Source: JAHBNG01 sp039028975 (GTDB taxonomy: Bacteria; Chloroflexota; Anaerolineae; Caldilineales; Caldilineaceae). Taken from it: DNA of 57,194 nucleotides. Position numbers and translations under genes: made by a program. The notes beneath the pieces were generated by a model. It did not search any database, was not told the DNA's origin, and worked only from the letters and a program-made list of their open reading frames with translations. Below are positions 8,300 through 17,887 of the stretch, one piece after another. Within the stretch, counting starts at the first letter, position 1. Each line of letters starts with the position of its first letter. The DNA is taken from assembly GCA_039028975.1 (NCBI GenBank), contig JBCCHB010000112.1, positions 1 through 57,194 on the forward strand, written 5' to 3'.

Positions 8300-9333
8300 G
8301 CAATGCCCAATTCCTCACGTACAATCTCTATGCCTCGAACCATGTTCTGTAGCTTCTGTTTGGCGGCCCATCTCGCAGTTTGGCTCAAACCACAATCGGG
8401 TGCAAATGCGAGCTGATCTGGAGCTGCATAGGCCAAGCAGCTCCTGACCCGGTCGGCTATCACCTCGGGTGATTCGATGAAATAGCTCTTCACATCGATA
8501 ATTCCGACTGCCACGTCCACCCTTTCGACTATGGTCTTTATGATCTCTAGCTCAGACAACTCGCGACTGGCCATTTCCACATGAATCTCATCCAAGGTCA
8601 TATCGAGGAATGCGGGAAACATGGGCGCATACCGGCGGTCGCTAACGGCGTGGCCCTTGAAGTTGCCAAAGCATAAATGGGTCGATAGGCGGGTCTTACC
8701 TACAATCGGCTCTACCGTTCGGTTGAAGATGTCCACAAAACGCACCGGATCTTCACGATAAGCATAACAGCTCATAGAAGGCTCATCGACCGTTAACTCC
8801 GTACAGCCAGCTTCGACTAAAGCGATCAACTCTTGGCGGACAATGGGGATGAGCGCTTCGGTGATTGCATACCGATCGGTGTATTGTCGATTGGGTTTCA
8901 GGCGTCCACTCAAGGTGTATGGCCCCGGTACGCTGGCCTTGAGGGTAACGTTCCCTGGTGCCAATCTCTGTAAGCGCTGGAATTCTTCAACCGTCCCCAA
9001 CCCTTCTGGTGCAGCCAATTCCCCTACAATCTCATGCTTGCCTCGTTGATCGTGAGCTGGTGGACCATAGTTTCGGCGTGGTGGATCGGGATCACCCAAT
9101 CCCTCTAAAAAACCATAAAAAGAGAGGTTGAAGTCCAGCCGAGTCTGTTCACCATCGGTGATTACATCCAGACCAGCAGCCAATTGATCATGGAGCGCGC
9201 AGACGACGGCATCATCCTGCATCTCCTTTAGCTCATCACTGCCAAATTGGTCCAGATGGACCACGGCATATTCCAACCAGGAGGGGAAAGGATAGCTACC
9301 AATAACCGTTGTTCGTAAGGGATTGGGTTGCAT
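8296..9333 (-). CDS. Cobalamin-independent methionine synthase C-terminal-like (MetE-C/UROD superfamily) protein
   Basis: 345 residues, matching the catalytic barrel of MetE without its N-terminal half. Visible marks are TTVIGSYPFPSWLE at the start, DGEQTRLDF, TVDEPSMSCY, the zinc-ligand segment HLCFGN near residue 221 and PDCGLSQTARW near 314, with the H, C and C ligands all present. Stand-alone proteins of this family use varied methyl donors or act on other thiols, so the reaction cannot be named. It lies 5 bp after the oxidoreductase stop and abuts the metallo-hydrolase, indicating one transcript. Confidence 0.85.
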   Translation of the reverse strand: MQPNPLRTTVIGSYPFPSWLEYAVVHLDQFGSDELKEMQDDAVVCALHDQLAAGLDVITDGEQTRLDFNLSFYGFLEGLGDPDPPRRNYGPPAHDQRGKHEIVGELAAPEGLGTVEEFQRLQRLAPGNVTLKASVPGPYTLSGRLKPNRQYTDRYAITEALIPIVRQELIALVEAGCTELTVDEPSMSCYAYREDPVRFVDIFNRTVEPIVGKTRLSTHLCFGNFKGHAVSDRRYAPMFPAFLDMTLDEIHVEMASRELSELEIIKTIVERVDVAVGIIDVKSYFIESPEVIADRVRSCLAYAAPDQLAFAPDCGLSQTARWAAKQKLQNMVRGIEIVREELGIA

Positions 9334-9338
9334 AGGGA

Positions 9339-10538
9339 TTACTCAACTCGCTGAATGACTTTTCCTGTGGCTTTTTCCTTCAAAATGACCTTGGTCTTGC
9401 CGTCTGGCATAACCTCTTCCTTTACCAGCAGATGATTTTCATCATAGTTGCGGAAGATCTCAGTCTCACCAGACTCCTCTGAACCACGCCAATCCTCTAG
9501 AAGAATCGGCTCCCATTGACGAGAATCCATGGATTTGTAACAAGCATCCATAATGGCATTAACTACATAGCCATCGTAAAACGTTTCAATGGGCTGCTCA
9601 TTTTTGTCCATAGAGTTAAACATATCTGAGAACATATCTACATAGCCTAGTTCGGAAACTTCATCGCCTACAGGGAAGAGCCAGCCGGTCTCTCCTTCGG
9701 CCTTTTCGGCTACATAGCCACCTTGACCAACAGCAGTAAACATCTCAAAGCCGGTGCGTAAGAAGTGATTGGTCCAGATGGTTCCCTCGGTACCAGAGAC
9801 CTCATCTCGCAGATCCATGCCACCCCGGAAGGTCCAAGCTACCTCAAATTGACCAATGGCTCCAGAAGCATATTTGACCAAAGCAATGGCGCTGTCCTCT
9901 GCCTCAATGGGATGGACCTGAGTGTCCCCCCAGCACATCACTTCAATGGGCTTGACCTCTTTACCGATATAGCTGCGGCTAATCTCGATACAGTGGCAGG
10001 CCAAATCAATAATCGCACCGCCGCCTGATTGCTCTTTATCCCAGAACCAATCACTGTGGGGACCAGGGTGGGTTTCTCTAGAGCGAGCCCAAAGAACCTT
10101 GCCCACAGCACCATTATGAGTGGCCTCAATGGCTTTGAGCGTCTTAGGCGTGTAGACTAGATCTTCCAGATATCCATGAAAAATGCCCGCTTCCTCAACC
10201 ATATCGAGCATTCGTTTGGCTTCGGCTGCATTGCGCCCCAGTGGCTTGGTACAGAGAACAGCCTTGCCCGCTTCACAGCAGAGGCGCACGGCTTCTTCAT
10301 GGAGGTTGTTAGGCAGGCCGATGACCACCACATTCGTATCCGGATCATTGATGGCAGCGGCCATATCCGTGGCATACTTGGGAATGTTCCAGTCGCTGGC
10401 AAAGCTCTTGGCCCGCTCTTCTGTACGTGAATAGACCATGCCAACATTGTCTCGGCTGCGCTGCCCGTGAAGGGCCATGGTATAAAACATGCCGATCAGA
10501 CCCGTACCTAACATCGTTGCACTGTAGGATTTTGCCAT
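9339..10538 (-). CDS. Gfo/Idh/MocA family oxidoreductase
   Basis: 399 residues. The N-terminal Rossmann fold has the NAD(P) loop (MLGTGLIGMFYT), and the family signature CTKPLGRNAAEAKRML near residues 95-110 includes the conserved lysine-proline pair. The C-terminal domain shows GGGAIIDLACHCIEISR with the expected DxxxH substrate-site pattern. It probably oxidises a polyol or sugar derivative. AAGGAAG precedes ATG 10538. It heads the three-gene operon; a family A repeat lies directly upstream. Confidence 0.9.
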   Translation of the reverse strand: MAKSYSATMLGTGLIGMFYTMALHGQRSRDNVGMVYSRTEERAKSFASDWNIPKYATDMAAAINDPDTNVVVIGLPNNLHEEAVRLCCEAGKAVLCTKPLGRNAAEAKRMLDMVEEAGIFHGYLEDLVYTPKTLKAIEATHNGAVGKVLWARSRETHPGPHSDWFWDKEQSGGGAIIDLACHCIEISRSYIGKEVKPIEVMCWGDTQVHPIEAEDSAIALVKYASGAIGQFEVAWTFRGGMDLRDEVSGTEGTIWTNHFLRTGFEMFTAVGQGGYVAEKAEGETGWLFPVGDEVSELGYVDMFSDMFNSMDKNEQPIETFYDGYVVNAIMDACYKSMDSRQWEPILLEDWRGSEESGETEIFRNYDENHLLVKEEVMPDGKTKVILKEKATGKVIQRVE

Positions 10539-10564
10539 TTGCGTCTTCCTTTGGTTGGTTATTT

Positions 10565-10649
10565 TATACCGCGGTCGATTTGAAAACCATAGTATTCCGT
10601 AGCTCTACCAAAGTAACCAAATTACGGTTTTCAAACGGAGCGGAGTATA
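10565..10649. mobile_element. MITE-like palindromic element, family A copy 2
   Basis: 85 bp with ends TATAC...GTATA, upstream of the oxidoreductase operon. The core arms differ from copies 1 and 3 (GAAAACCATAGT... against ...TTACGGTTTTC) yet still largely pair with each other, a covariation-like pattern that keeps the hairpin. The outer segments CGCGGTCG and TCAAACGGAG are conserved with the other copies. Confidence 0.78.
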
Positions 10650-10812
10650 GATGTGGAAAATTTAACGGTATTGTAGCACAATCTATATTTTTTAAGCGAG
10701 TATATGGAGTTGCTTGGGGAGTTCCGATTTCGTAAGAAATGCATCATAAATAACTTGCGCGCTTTATCCGAGGATGACCTCGCCAAGTGACTAAGGTAGT
10801 TAATTCCCGTAC

Positions 10813-12021
10813 CTATATCCACCTATTGTGAATCGATTGGTACAGATCCGCCGTCTCTTTCGCTGTGGTATCCCACCGAAACCTATCGACTTGTTTCCTT
10901 CCCATAGCCGAAAGGGCCTTGGTCACGTCTGGCTCCTCAATCACGATGCGGATTTGGGCCGCCAGTTCTTCATCATCCTCCGGTTTGTCGAGCAGCATCG
11001 CAGCATCACCACCGATTTCCCTCAAACTACTCACTTTGCTAGAGATCACAGGCGTTCCACAGGCCATGGCTTCAGCTACGCTAAAACCAAACCCTTCGTA
11101 GAGACTCGGGACGAGTACACATGTGGCACCACTATAGAGCGCGGGCAAGTCATCGTCAGGGACAAAGCCGGCAAAAATCACATCATTTTCCAATTCCATT
11201 TGCTTCACCTGAGCTTGAATGGGGTCAAATAACCACCCCTTCCCACCAGCAATTAGCAGCTTATGAGGCAAACCGGCGTTTCTCAGATGGAGCATAGCTT
11301 TTATGGCTGCAATGTGATTTTTGCGCGGTTCTAGGGTGCCAACCATTAAAAGATAGGGATGCCCCGGACTGTATCGTGCTTTGATTCGCTCAATTTCAAG
11401 GGCACTGGCTGGCTGAAAACGCTGATCAACACCTTCATATATGACTGTAATCTTTTCCTCTGGCGTTCCATAAAGTTCTACTAAGTCATTTTTCGTGTAA
11501 GTACTGACTGCAATAATCTGGGTCGCTCGCCGTACAAAAAGAGGCATAGCCAAGCGGAGGTAGAGACGGTTGCGTAAGGTATGATGTTGGGGATAGCGTT
11601 CAAAGATGAGGTCATGGACAGTTAGGACGGTAGGCAACGGCAAGCATGGCAGAAGGTGCTCGGTAGCGTGGTAAATAGCCACAGTATCCTGATGACTAGC
11701 CGACGGATGCGATGGCTGATGTAATGGTTGGAACGATGGGGGGAAAATGTCCTGTTGAAAAATGGGGCGCCTCACTAGCTGACTCAACAGAACGCCAAGC
11801 CGCCAAGGAAGCTGACCAAGTTTTCTTGTCTGCTTCGGCACTTCCGACAGGGTGTAGGGGAGCTTGTGACCACTATGACTGTTGTAAAATAGACTCAGAT
11901 CGAGCCTTTCGTCTTTGCTCAAATGGCGAATTAGCTCTTCTGTATACCGACTCAACCCAGCGGATTGATGGACGGCTGGACCTGCATCCAGCACGATCGG
12001 TATCCTCGATTCTTGCTGCAT
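10813..12021 (-). CDS. Glycosyltransferase family 4
   Basis: 402 residues of the GT-B fold. The N-terminal acceptor domain begins VLDAGPAVHQSAGLSRYTEE. The C-terminal donor domain shows MVGTLEPRKNH and the retaining-enzyme signature EGFGFSVAEAMACGTPVI near residues 309-326 with the two conserved glutamates. It should transfer a sugar from a nucleotide donor to a polysaccharide or glycolipid precursor. GGAG lies 6 bases before ATG. It is not tightly linked to other envelope genes, though a GT2 gene lies 5 kb away. Confidence 0.88.
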   Translation of the reverse strand: MQQESRIPIVLDAGPAVHQSAGLSRYTEELIRHLSKDERLDLSLFYNSHSGHKLPYTLSEVPKQTRKLGQLPWRLGVLLSQLVRRPIFQQDIFPPSFQPLHQPSHPSASHQDTVAIYHATEHLLPCLPLPTVLTVHDLIFERYPQHHTLRNRLYLRLAMPLFVRRATQIIAVSTYTKNDLVELYGTPEEKITVIYEGVDQRFQPASALEIERIKARYSPGHPYLLMVGTLEPRKNHIAAIKAMLHLRNAGLPHKLLIAGGKGWLFDPIQAQVKQMELENDVIFAGFVPDDDLPALYSGATCVLVPSLYEGFGFSVAEAMACGTPVISSKVSSLREIGGDAAMLLDKPEDDEELAAQIRIVIEEPDVTKALSAMGRKQVDRFRWDTTAKETADLYQSIHNRWI

Positions 12022-12074
12022 TTCTCACTCCGTTCTGGGGGCGTTGGCTGGATCCGGGCATCTAGCTCTACTCA

Positions 12075-12172
12075 TATAGGGGATGGCCAGAAACGTTCTG
12101 TCCTCCCTGTTCTGAGTTTTACAGAGTAAATTGGACAAAAGCCCCAGGACAAGATTTTTCTGGCGAAGTATA
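12075..12172. mobile_element. MITE-like element, family B copy 1
   Basis: The left arm (TATAGG...GGCCAGAAA...TGTCCTCC) and right arm (CAGGACAAGATTTTTCTGG...AGTATA) are imperfect inverted repeats ending in TATA, about 98 bp in all. Related arms recur at 12169-12282, 22245-22272 and 24517-24616. It has no coding capacity. Confidence 0.6.
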
Positions 12173-12282
12173 GATGGTCAAAATATACCTTCTCTCCGTC
12201 ACGAAGAGAACCCCCTCTCTTATTGGAATTTCCCTCAGTGGATTGGTCAAGAGTCAGGACACAACTTTCCTGGTGAAGTATA
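12169..12282. mobile_element. MITE-like element, family B copy 2, overlapping the end of udk
   Basis: It shares the TATA at 12169 with copy 1. The left arm is TATAGATGGTCAAAATA and the right arm CAGGACACAACTTTCCTGG...AGTATA. The right arm is a clear direct-repeat relative of the right arm of copy 1. It encodes the last residues and stop of the uridine kinase. The left arm is more divergent. Confidence 0.5.
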
Positions 12283-12951
12283 CTGCTCCACAATTGCCTC
12301 GATGCGAGAGATAATCATATCCATAGCAACCGGATTATAGCCGTGGGCTGGCACGATAATATCGGCATAGCGCTTGCTAGGTTCAACAAACTCCAGATGC
12401 ATGGGACGAACAGTCGTCATATATTGCTCAATGACTGAATCGAACGAGCGGCCTCTTTCTGACATGTCCCGCTGCAACCGTCGAATAAAGCGCAGATCGG
12501 CGTCGGTATCAACAAAGATTCGCATATCCATCTGCTTCCGTAGCTGCTGATCAACAAAGATGAGAATCCCTTCAACGAGAATAATCGGTGCGGGATAGAC
12601 ACTATCCGTTTCTGCCTCACGATTGTGAATAGCAAAATCGTATCTGGGTACCTCAACTGACTGACCCTCTTTCAGTCGGATGAGATGCTCAATGAGCAAA
12701 TCCGTTTCTAAGCTATTTGGATGATCATAGTTCCGGGCTGATCGTTCCTCTGATGTTAAGTGGCCGATTTCTTGGTAGTAGCTATCGTGCTGGATGTACG
12801 TCAGGTGAGTATCACCAATGAGACGCCGAATCTCACTACTGATGGTTGTTTTACCGCTTCCGGATCCACCAGCCACACCAATAATAAAGGGTTTTGTTAT
12901 CGTTGAAGGTTGAGAAGCTGGACCTATCTGCTGTTCATCTTTCACGTTCAC
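12247..12951 (-). CDS. udk: Uridine kinase
   Basis: 234 residues. Phosphorylates uridine and cytidine to UMP and CMP in pyrimidine salvage. The Walker A is GVAGGSGSGKTT near residues 29-40, followed by the uridine-binding segments QHDSYYQ and NYDHPNSLETDLL, then VPRYDFAIHNRE and ILVEGILIF (Walker B). RFIRRLQRDMSERGRS is the lid. The likely start is the GTG at 12951; no in-frame ATG is near. The last 11 residues (YTSPGKLCPDS) and the stop lie inside a family B repeat arm, so the C-terminus has been replaced or extended by the repeat. Confidence 0.93.
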   Translation of the reverse strand: MNVKDEQQIGPASQPSTITKPFIIGVAGGSGSGKTTISSEIRRLIGDTHLTYIQHDSYYQEIGHLTSEERSARNYDHPNSLETDLLIEHLIRLKEGQSVEVPRYDFAIHNREAETDSVYPAPIILVEGILIFVDQQLRKQMDMRIFVDTDADLRFIRRLQRDMSERGRSFDSVIEQYMTTVRPMHLEFVEPSKRYADIIVPAHGYNPVAMDMIISRIEAIVEQYTSPGKLCPDS

Positions 12952-12996
12952 GACTTGCCATCCCGTATCTTACTCCCTGCCATTTCCAATCACCTA

Positions 12997-14499
12997 CTAC
13001 TTATCCATCAACACTTCCTCAATGGCCTCAATCTCCGTTCTTATGTCGCTTTGACCAATGGTGATTGTGTGACTAGAGGCCCAAGGAGAAATCTGAACGA
13101 GCAAAAAACCAGTGCGCGTCCAATAACTAATGGCACCGACTACAACAAGAACTAGCGCCACCAAAAGTAACCACGCCCCTGGTAGATAGCGTGCTTCGAC
13201 AATTAAGCTTGGCATGGGTTCAATATGGAGGGTTTCACGAACAGATTCCAGCTCAATAATCGTCTTCTCACTACCATCAACATGTATGGGGGGGCCAACG
13301 GCATCCTGTTGCTGATTGAGAACCTGCATGACAAAGCCAGGAATTCCGGCTTGATCACTCCGTACAATGCGTAGCGCGCTAAACTGAAGCGGTATAAGCA
13401 CCGTTTCTTCATGACCCTCGCCAGAAAAGACCAGCCCTACCTGGGCAAGAAGTTGGGATTGACCAGGTAGTATGAGACTTTCGTTCCCGCTTGCCGTTTT
13501 GATGAAAAGCCCCGGTGGCCCAGCGCTCGATTCAAAATCTACTTGATTGAATCGCAAATTATTGTTTCTGTCCAGCGGAATCGCCGTTGTTTCGTCACCG
13601 CTCTCGATATGCAAAACGCGCCCTAATTCATTGTCTACGTTCTCATCCATTGAACCTGTCTGGACTTGGTAATGAAATAATACGCCTTGGGGATCAAAAG
13701 CGATGATTTCCCCTGGTGCAAGAGGCGGAGGATGCAGCTCCCATCCAAAGGTAATGATCAGCCAAACCGGAATCAATGCCATTAAGAGACCCAACATGAG
13801 CAGCGGACGCAGATAGGTAGCTAACTGACTGCGCCAAGCAAGAAAACGCTCTTGGAGCACGAAGGTGTCTATCTCCTGGTGATCATCACTATCATCACTA
13901 TCCCCATCGGCGTATGCTGGCATTTTCAATGCGATCTGGCTGCGAATACGTTGCGGGAAGTTCTCTTGGAGATGTTTCTCCACCCGTTCTACAGTGGCCT
14001 CAACTTGTTGCGGAACCGAACGCCGCACCCGGTAAAGAGCATTGGGGTAAGCGTGGAGCAGCGGTTCAGTGGCTTCGTTCGTCTCAAGCTTTAGGAGATT
14101 TTCAAGTCGGCGAAAGGAGAGAGCGGCTGCGATCAGATCCGCCAAATGAACGGCGATCACCAACCCAATCAAGCCAAAGAGGATTCGCAATAAGAGGCTG
14201 TGAAGTACATCGAACAGACCCAGGTTTTGCATCACCTGCCCCAAGCTGTCATACTCTGCGCTAACAGTGAGAAGCCAGCGACTGGTGGCCGGCCCATCAT
14301 TGCTAATTTCTGCTGGTACTTGTGGAATAATCAACGCTGCCAATATCAGCAGAAGAGCATTTAGACCTAGTATAAGCAACAGCCACGGCTGACGCAGGCT
14401 GCGCCATATGGCACCAACAGGATCGGCTGTTTGGGGGGCTTGCCTATATCTAGTTAGCAATGTTGGGAAGCCATGCTGTAATTTCTTCTGCAATTGCAT
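12997..14499 (-). CDS. ResB-like cytochrome c biogenesis membrane protein
   Basis: 500 residues. Hydrophobic helices lie near 33-53 (WLLLILGLNALLLILAALI), 105-130, 235-255 (LLMLGLLMALIPVWLIITF) and 440-460 (AWLLLVALVLVVVGAISYW), with a large extracytoplasmic domain between the last two. This is the ResB/Ccs1 layout. ResB normally works with ResA/CcsA in haem delivery to apocytochrome c; no ResC/CcsA partner is adjacent. ATG 14499 overlaps the dinG gene by 50 bases; a TTG a few codons inside is an alternative. Assigned by topology and the LIPQVP-type segment. Confidence 0.7.
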   Translation of the reverse strand: MQLQKKLQHGFPTLLTRYRQAPQTADPVGAIWRSLRQPWLLLILGLNALLLILAALIIPQVPAEISNDGPATSRWLLTVSAEYDSLGQVMQNLGLFDVLHSLLLRILFGLIGLVIAVHLADLIAAALSFRRLENLLKLETNEATEPLLHAYPNALYRVRRSVPQQVEATVERVEKHLQENFPQRIRSQIALKMPAYADGDSDDSDDHQEIDTFVLQERFLAWRSQLATYLRPLLMLGLLMALIPVWLIITFGWELHPPPLAPGEIIAFDPQGVLFHYQVQTGSMDENVDNELGRVLHIESGDETTAIPLDRNNNLRFNQVDFESSAGPPGLFIKTASGNESLILPGQSQLLAQVGLVFSGEGHEETVLIPLQFSALRIVRSDQAGIPGFVMQVLNQQQDAVGPPIHVDGSEKTIIELESVRETLHIEPMPSLIVEARYLPGAWLLLVALVLVVVGAISYWTRTGFLLVQISPWASSHTITIGQSDIRTEIEAIEEVLMDK

Positions 14500-17400
14500 T
14501 GAGTGAACTCGTGCTAATGGTACAGACTGGCAAGCCGTTTAGAAATGCCTGCCCATATTTCTTCTGCCATATCCGGCTATCTAACAGAACAACGCTACCT
14601 CGATCCGTGCGCCGACGAATAAGGCGTCCAAAGCCCTGGCGAAAGCGCAAGACGGCATCGGGTACGCTATAGCTGCTAAACGGGTCATCATATTGGGCGC
14701 TTCGGGCCACGAAGAGCGGATCATTGGGTACGGCAAAGGGTAAACGTACAATCAGCAGCGTCGTAAGTACATTACCCGGCAGGTCAATTCCTTCCCAAAA
14801 GGTTCGCGTACCCAACAAAACAGAGCGATGATTGGCTCTAAATGCCTGCAAGAGGTGCCGTCGGCTACCACTAGTCTGTTCTAATACACGGATATCAACT
14901 TGGTTAAGCGGCTCTCGGATCGCGTTGGCCGTTACCCGTATTTGTCTGTTGCTTGTAAAAAGCGCCAACGTGCGACCATTCGATGCGGTTGCTGCCGATA
15001 TGATAGCCTGTTCTACGGCAGATTGGTAATTTGAATGATTCGGTGACGGCATGTCCTGCGGCATAAGCAACAGGGTACTCTCTTCGTAATCAAAAGGACT
15101 CTCAACACTTTCACACTGGACATGATGAAACCCGAGCTGGTTTTTGATGTGCTGAAAATCGTCTGCACTGTTGAGGGTTGCCCCAGTCACAATTACACTC
15201 TTTTTGCTCTGAAGCAGTGCCTCATCCAGCCTGTCTGCCACAGATGTGGGAGCAATTTGCAGCGTTAGTACACGATTGCTGTTGTTAATTTCTAACCAAG
15301 CTATCTGGCCACCGGCCGCACCGTTTGGGAGGGAACCCTGATAGAGCAATGCCCCATCAACTTGTTCTACAAACGTTCGCGTCTGTTGTAATATGCCTTG
15401 CAGCTCGCGAAGCCGAGTGCTGTGAGGTTCACGTCGAGACCAGTGAGCGTCTTCAAGATGTTGGCTAACGGCCCACCCTTCCTCTAATAATTGCAGAGTT
15501 TGATGGCTCAAACGATCCCAATCGATTTCAATCTCACTCCAATAGGGTTGGGCGCGTAGTCCACTGTCTAGGTGAATTCGCTGCGCATATCCTATATCGA
15601 CGCGCTCATCGCTCAATTCTAAGCAGAAGTTGGTTAACCGCTCTGTGAAATGTTTGAGAGCGATTCGTATCCGCTGCAGTCGCTGATCCATGCTAAGCAA
15701 CACCTCATGCACCTGCTCGCTCTTGTGGCTGAGATCTAGAGAAGGAGCATCCCCAGGGCTTTGATAGCGCTTGCTCGGATCTCCACCACTTGTATCCCAA
15801 AACCTAACACCCGCACGTGTCTGGAGCAGAGAGCGCAACGCTTGCATCAAAGAGCCGCTAGAGGCGAGTTGGCCTAGCTGATTCTGGAGTTGAGTCCAAT
15901 CTGCCTTGTAGGTGAATTGTTGAGTGGCCACCTCCTCTAAGCGATGGCCTTCATCAATGATGATATGCTGATAGGAAGGGAGCAGACGGCCATGGCTCGC
16001 AATATCTGCCCAAAGTAACGCATGGTTAACAACCAGTAGATGAACGTCTTCGCTCTTTCTCTTGGCTTCATAGTAGAAATCAATATTCCGCTCCATCAGT
16101 TCCGGCAAGAATATGGTCGCCCCCCCTTGGCCTGGATGGGCTGTTCCACATCGTTCGGGCGCGCAAGTGGTCGCGTCCGAGCAAATGTGAGACCAGATGG
16201 AACGCATGGCATGATTGGGCAACAGCAGCTCCCCGCTGTCACCGCTTTGGGTATGATATAGCCAGACCAGTATTTTGGCTGCCATATGCATCTCGATACT
16301 GGAAAGCGAACGACCGCTAACCCACTGGCGAAATCGTCGCGTGCAGAGATAGTGGCTGCGTCCTTTGAGGAGCCCCGTAGTCACCACATCATAGCCCTCT
16401 TGCTGCTCTCGTTCGGAATGTGTCCGTCGATTTTTGGACTGGGTGACCTTAGCCTGCTCTAGTTGCTGTAAGATGGACTGAAGCTGGGGTAGTTCTTTGT
16501 CCAACAGTTGATCTTGTAGTGCCAATGTGTTGGTGGCGATTACCACCCGAGCACCACTCTGCATTGACCAAAGGGCTGCGGCCAAAAGGTATGCCAAGCT
16601 TTTGCCCGTCCCCGTGCCCGCCTCAATCAGCAAATGCTCACTATTCTGCAATGATCGGAGGATCGCCTGAGACATAGCAATTTGACCAGGGCGATGCTCA
16701 TAGAAGTCACCCCCAATTTGGGCGAATGGACCCTCTGGACCAAGGATCTGCTCTATCCCTGCCCCAGCTCTCGCTGCGTCCTGTTCCCGCTGCTCCAGAG
16801 GCCCTACCCCTGAATAAGCAAGCTCTGAAGTTACTGCTTCGGGCGTAACGCTGAATGACAGGTCATTCTCTAAAGATTCACCACCTGAAGGCTCACTCTG
16901 AGTAAGCAATACCTCGTCGTTTACACTCTTTGAACGGGAAAAATTCGGTGATCTATTCCATTTATTTTTTTGCGAAGGTACTCCTCGAGCGGCCTGAAAG
17001 AGGGGCAGCAGTGACCAGGAGGACGAATCCTGCTCGCCTGCGGCGTAGGATAGATGGCTTCCATACCTATCAAGATGCTGGTCAAAGGTTCCACACTGAA
17101 CAATTGAATCAAGGACAACGGTGGGGAGCTGCTCTATATATTCAAGTAGCTTGTTAAAGAGTTGTGCTGTCGCTTGAGCATCATCTAAGGCGCGGTGGGC
17201 TGTAACCAGGGGAATCTCTTCTTCTTCGCAAAGTTGACCCAAACTATAACCTGAGCGATTTGGCAATAGAATTGTAGCCAGCTCAAAGGTGTCAAAACTT
17301 GGACGGTTGAATCTAAGTCCAGCAGCTTGAAGGAACCCTAGGTCAAACCCTGCGTTATGAGCGACTGTTGCAGCAACCTGGCGATCAACAAATGCCCTTA

Positions 17401-17632
17401 ACTCAGGGAGAACGACATGTAATCCAGGTGCGTTAGAGAGTTGTTCATCGGTAATGCCAGTTAGCTGTTGAATCTCTAGCGGGATTGGCATGCCAGGGTT
17501 GACTAGGGAGCTAAAGCGATCTAGAATATGGCTTCCCTGGAAGCGTACTGCGGCCACCTCTATGATCTGGTTCCGGCGTGGATTCAAACCAGTTGTTTCC
17601 AAATCTAGCGCAACATAAATGCGCTGCCCCAT
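14450..17632 (-). CDS. dinG: DnaQ-type exonuclease fused to DinG-family (XPD-like) helicase
   Basis: 1060 residues. The N-terminal DEDDh exonuclease (about 1-165) starts VALDLETTGLNPRRNQIIEV and has AHNAGFD and AHRALDDAQAT. The superfamily 2 helicase follows: Walker A EAGTGTGKSLAY near 337; four cysteines for an iron-sulphur cluster (YLCTRRF near 430, then CSDATTCAPERC near 485-495); a DEGH box near 560; and motif VI QGFGRLIRRRTDRG near 1003. It is expected to unwind DNA 5' to 3' and trim DNA in repair or R-loop removal. The exonuclease fusion is the Gram-positive DinG form. GGGAGGGAGG precedes ATG. The 3' end overlaps resB. Confidence 0.93.
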   Translation of the reverse strand: MGQRIYVALDLETTGLNPRRNQIIEVAAVRFQGSHILDRFSSLVNPGMPIPLEIQQLTGITDEQLSNAPGLHVVLPELRAFVDRQVAATVAHNAGFDLGFLQAAGLRFNRPSFDTFELATILLPNRSGYSLGQLCEEEEIPLVTAHRALDDAQATAQLFNKLLEYIEQLPTVVLDSIVQCGTFDQHLDRYGSHLSYAAGEQDSSSWSLLPLFQAARGVPSQKNKWNRSPNFSRSKSVNDEVLLTQSEPSGGESLENDLSFSVTPEAVTSELAYSGVGPLEQREQDAARAGAGIEQILGPEGPFAQIGGDFYEHRPGQIAMSQAILRSLQNSEHLLIEAGTGTGKSLAYLLAAALWSMQSGARVVIATNTLALQDQLLDKELPQLQSILQQLEQAKVTQSKNRRTHSEREQQEGYDVVTTGLLKGRSHYLCTRRFRQWVSGRSLSSIEMHMAAKILVWLYHTQSGDSGELLLPNHAMRSIWSHICSDATTCAPERCGTAHPGQGGATIFLPELMERNIDFYYEAKRKSEDVHLLVVNHALLWADIASHGRLLPSYQHIIIDEGHRLEEVATQQFTYKADWTQLQNQLGQLASSGSLMQALRSLLQTRAGVRFWDTSGGDPSKRYQSPGDAPSLDLSHKSEQVHEVLLSMDQRLQRIRIALKHFTERLTNFCLELSDERVDIGYAQRIHLDSGLRAQPYWSEIEIDWDRLSHQTLQLLEEGWAVSQHLEDAHWSRREPHSTRLRELQGILQQTRTFVEQVDGALLYQGSLPNGAAGGQIAWLEINNSNRVLTLQIAPTSVADRLDEALLQSKKSVIVTGATLNSADDFQHIKNQLGFHHVQCESVESPFDYEESTLLLMPQDMPSPNHSNYQSAVEQAIISAATASNGRTLALFTSNRQIRVTANAIREPLNQVDIRVLEQTSGSRRHLLQAFRANHRSVLLGTRTFWEGIDLPGNVLTTLLIVRLPFAVPNDPLFVARSAQYDDPFSSYSVPDAVLRFRQGFGRLIRRRTDRGSVVLLDSRIWQKKYGQAFLNGLPVCTISTSSLNAIAEEITAWLPNIAN

Positions 17633-17774
17633 CCCTCCCTCCCTTCATTTTGACAATATAGACCGATGCCAAGAAACAAAGCCTAAGCTTGTACAAACGA
17701 TATCTATGTCAATTATACCAGATTCAAGCAGTAACTCCATTTATGTATGATTCTACTTTGATCGAGTACAATGT

Positions 17775-17873
17775 AGTGGCTGGTGGCTGGTGGCTGGTGG
17801 CTGGTGGCTGGTGGCTGGTGGCTGGTGGCTGGTGGCTGGTGGCTGGTGGCTGGTGGCTGGTGGCTGGTGGCTT
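17775..17873. repeat. Heptanucleotide tandem repeat (GGTGGCT)n
   Basis: About 14 near-perfect copies of the 7-mer GGTGGCT run without interruption, followed by degenerate 7-mers (TTGGGAT, TGGGGAA). The tract ends about 15 bp before the GTG start proposed for the GT2 gene. It is G-rich on the plus strand, with paired GG runs that could form a two-tier quadruplex. It resembles the short tandemly repeated repetitive heptamers of cyanobacteria in unit length and style. Confidence 0.95.
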
Positions 17874-17887
17874 GGGATTGGGGAATA

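Noticed and set aside
17775..17873. CRISPR array
   Set aside because: The unit is a 7-mer without spacers, and no cas genes are present.
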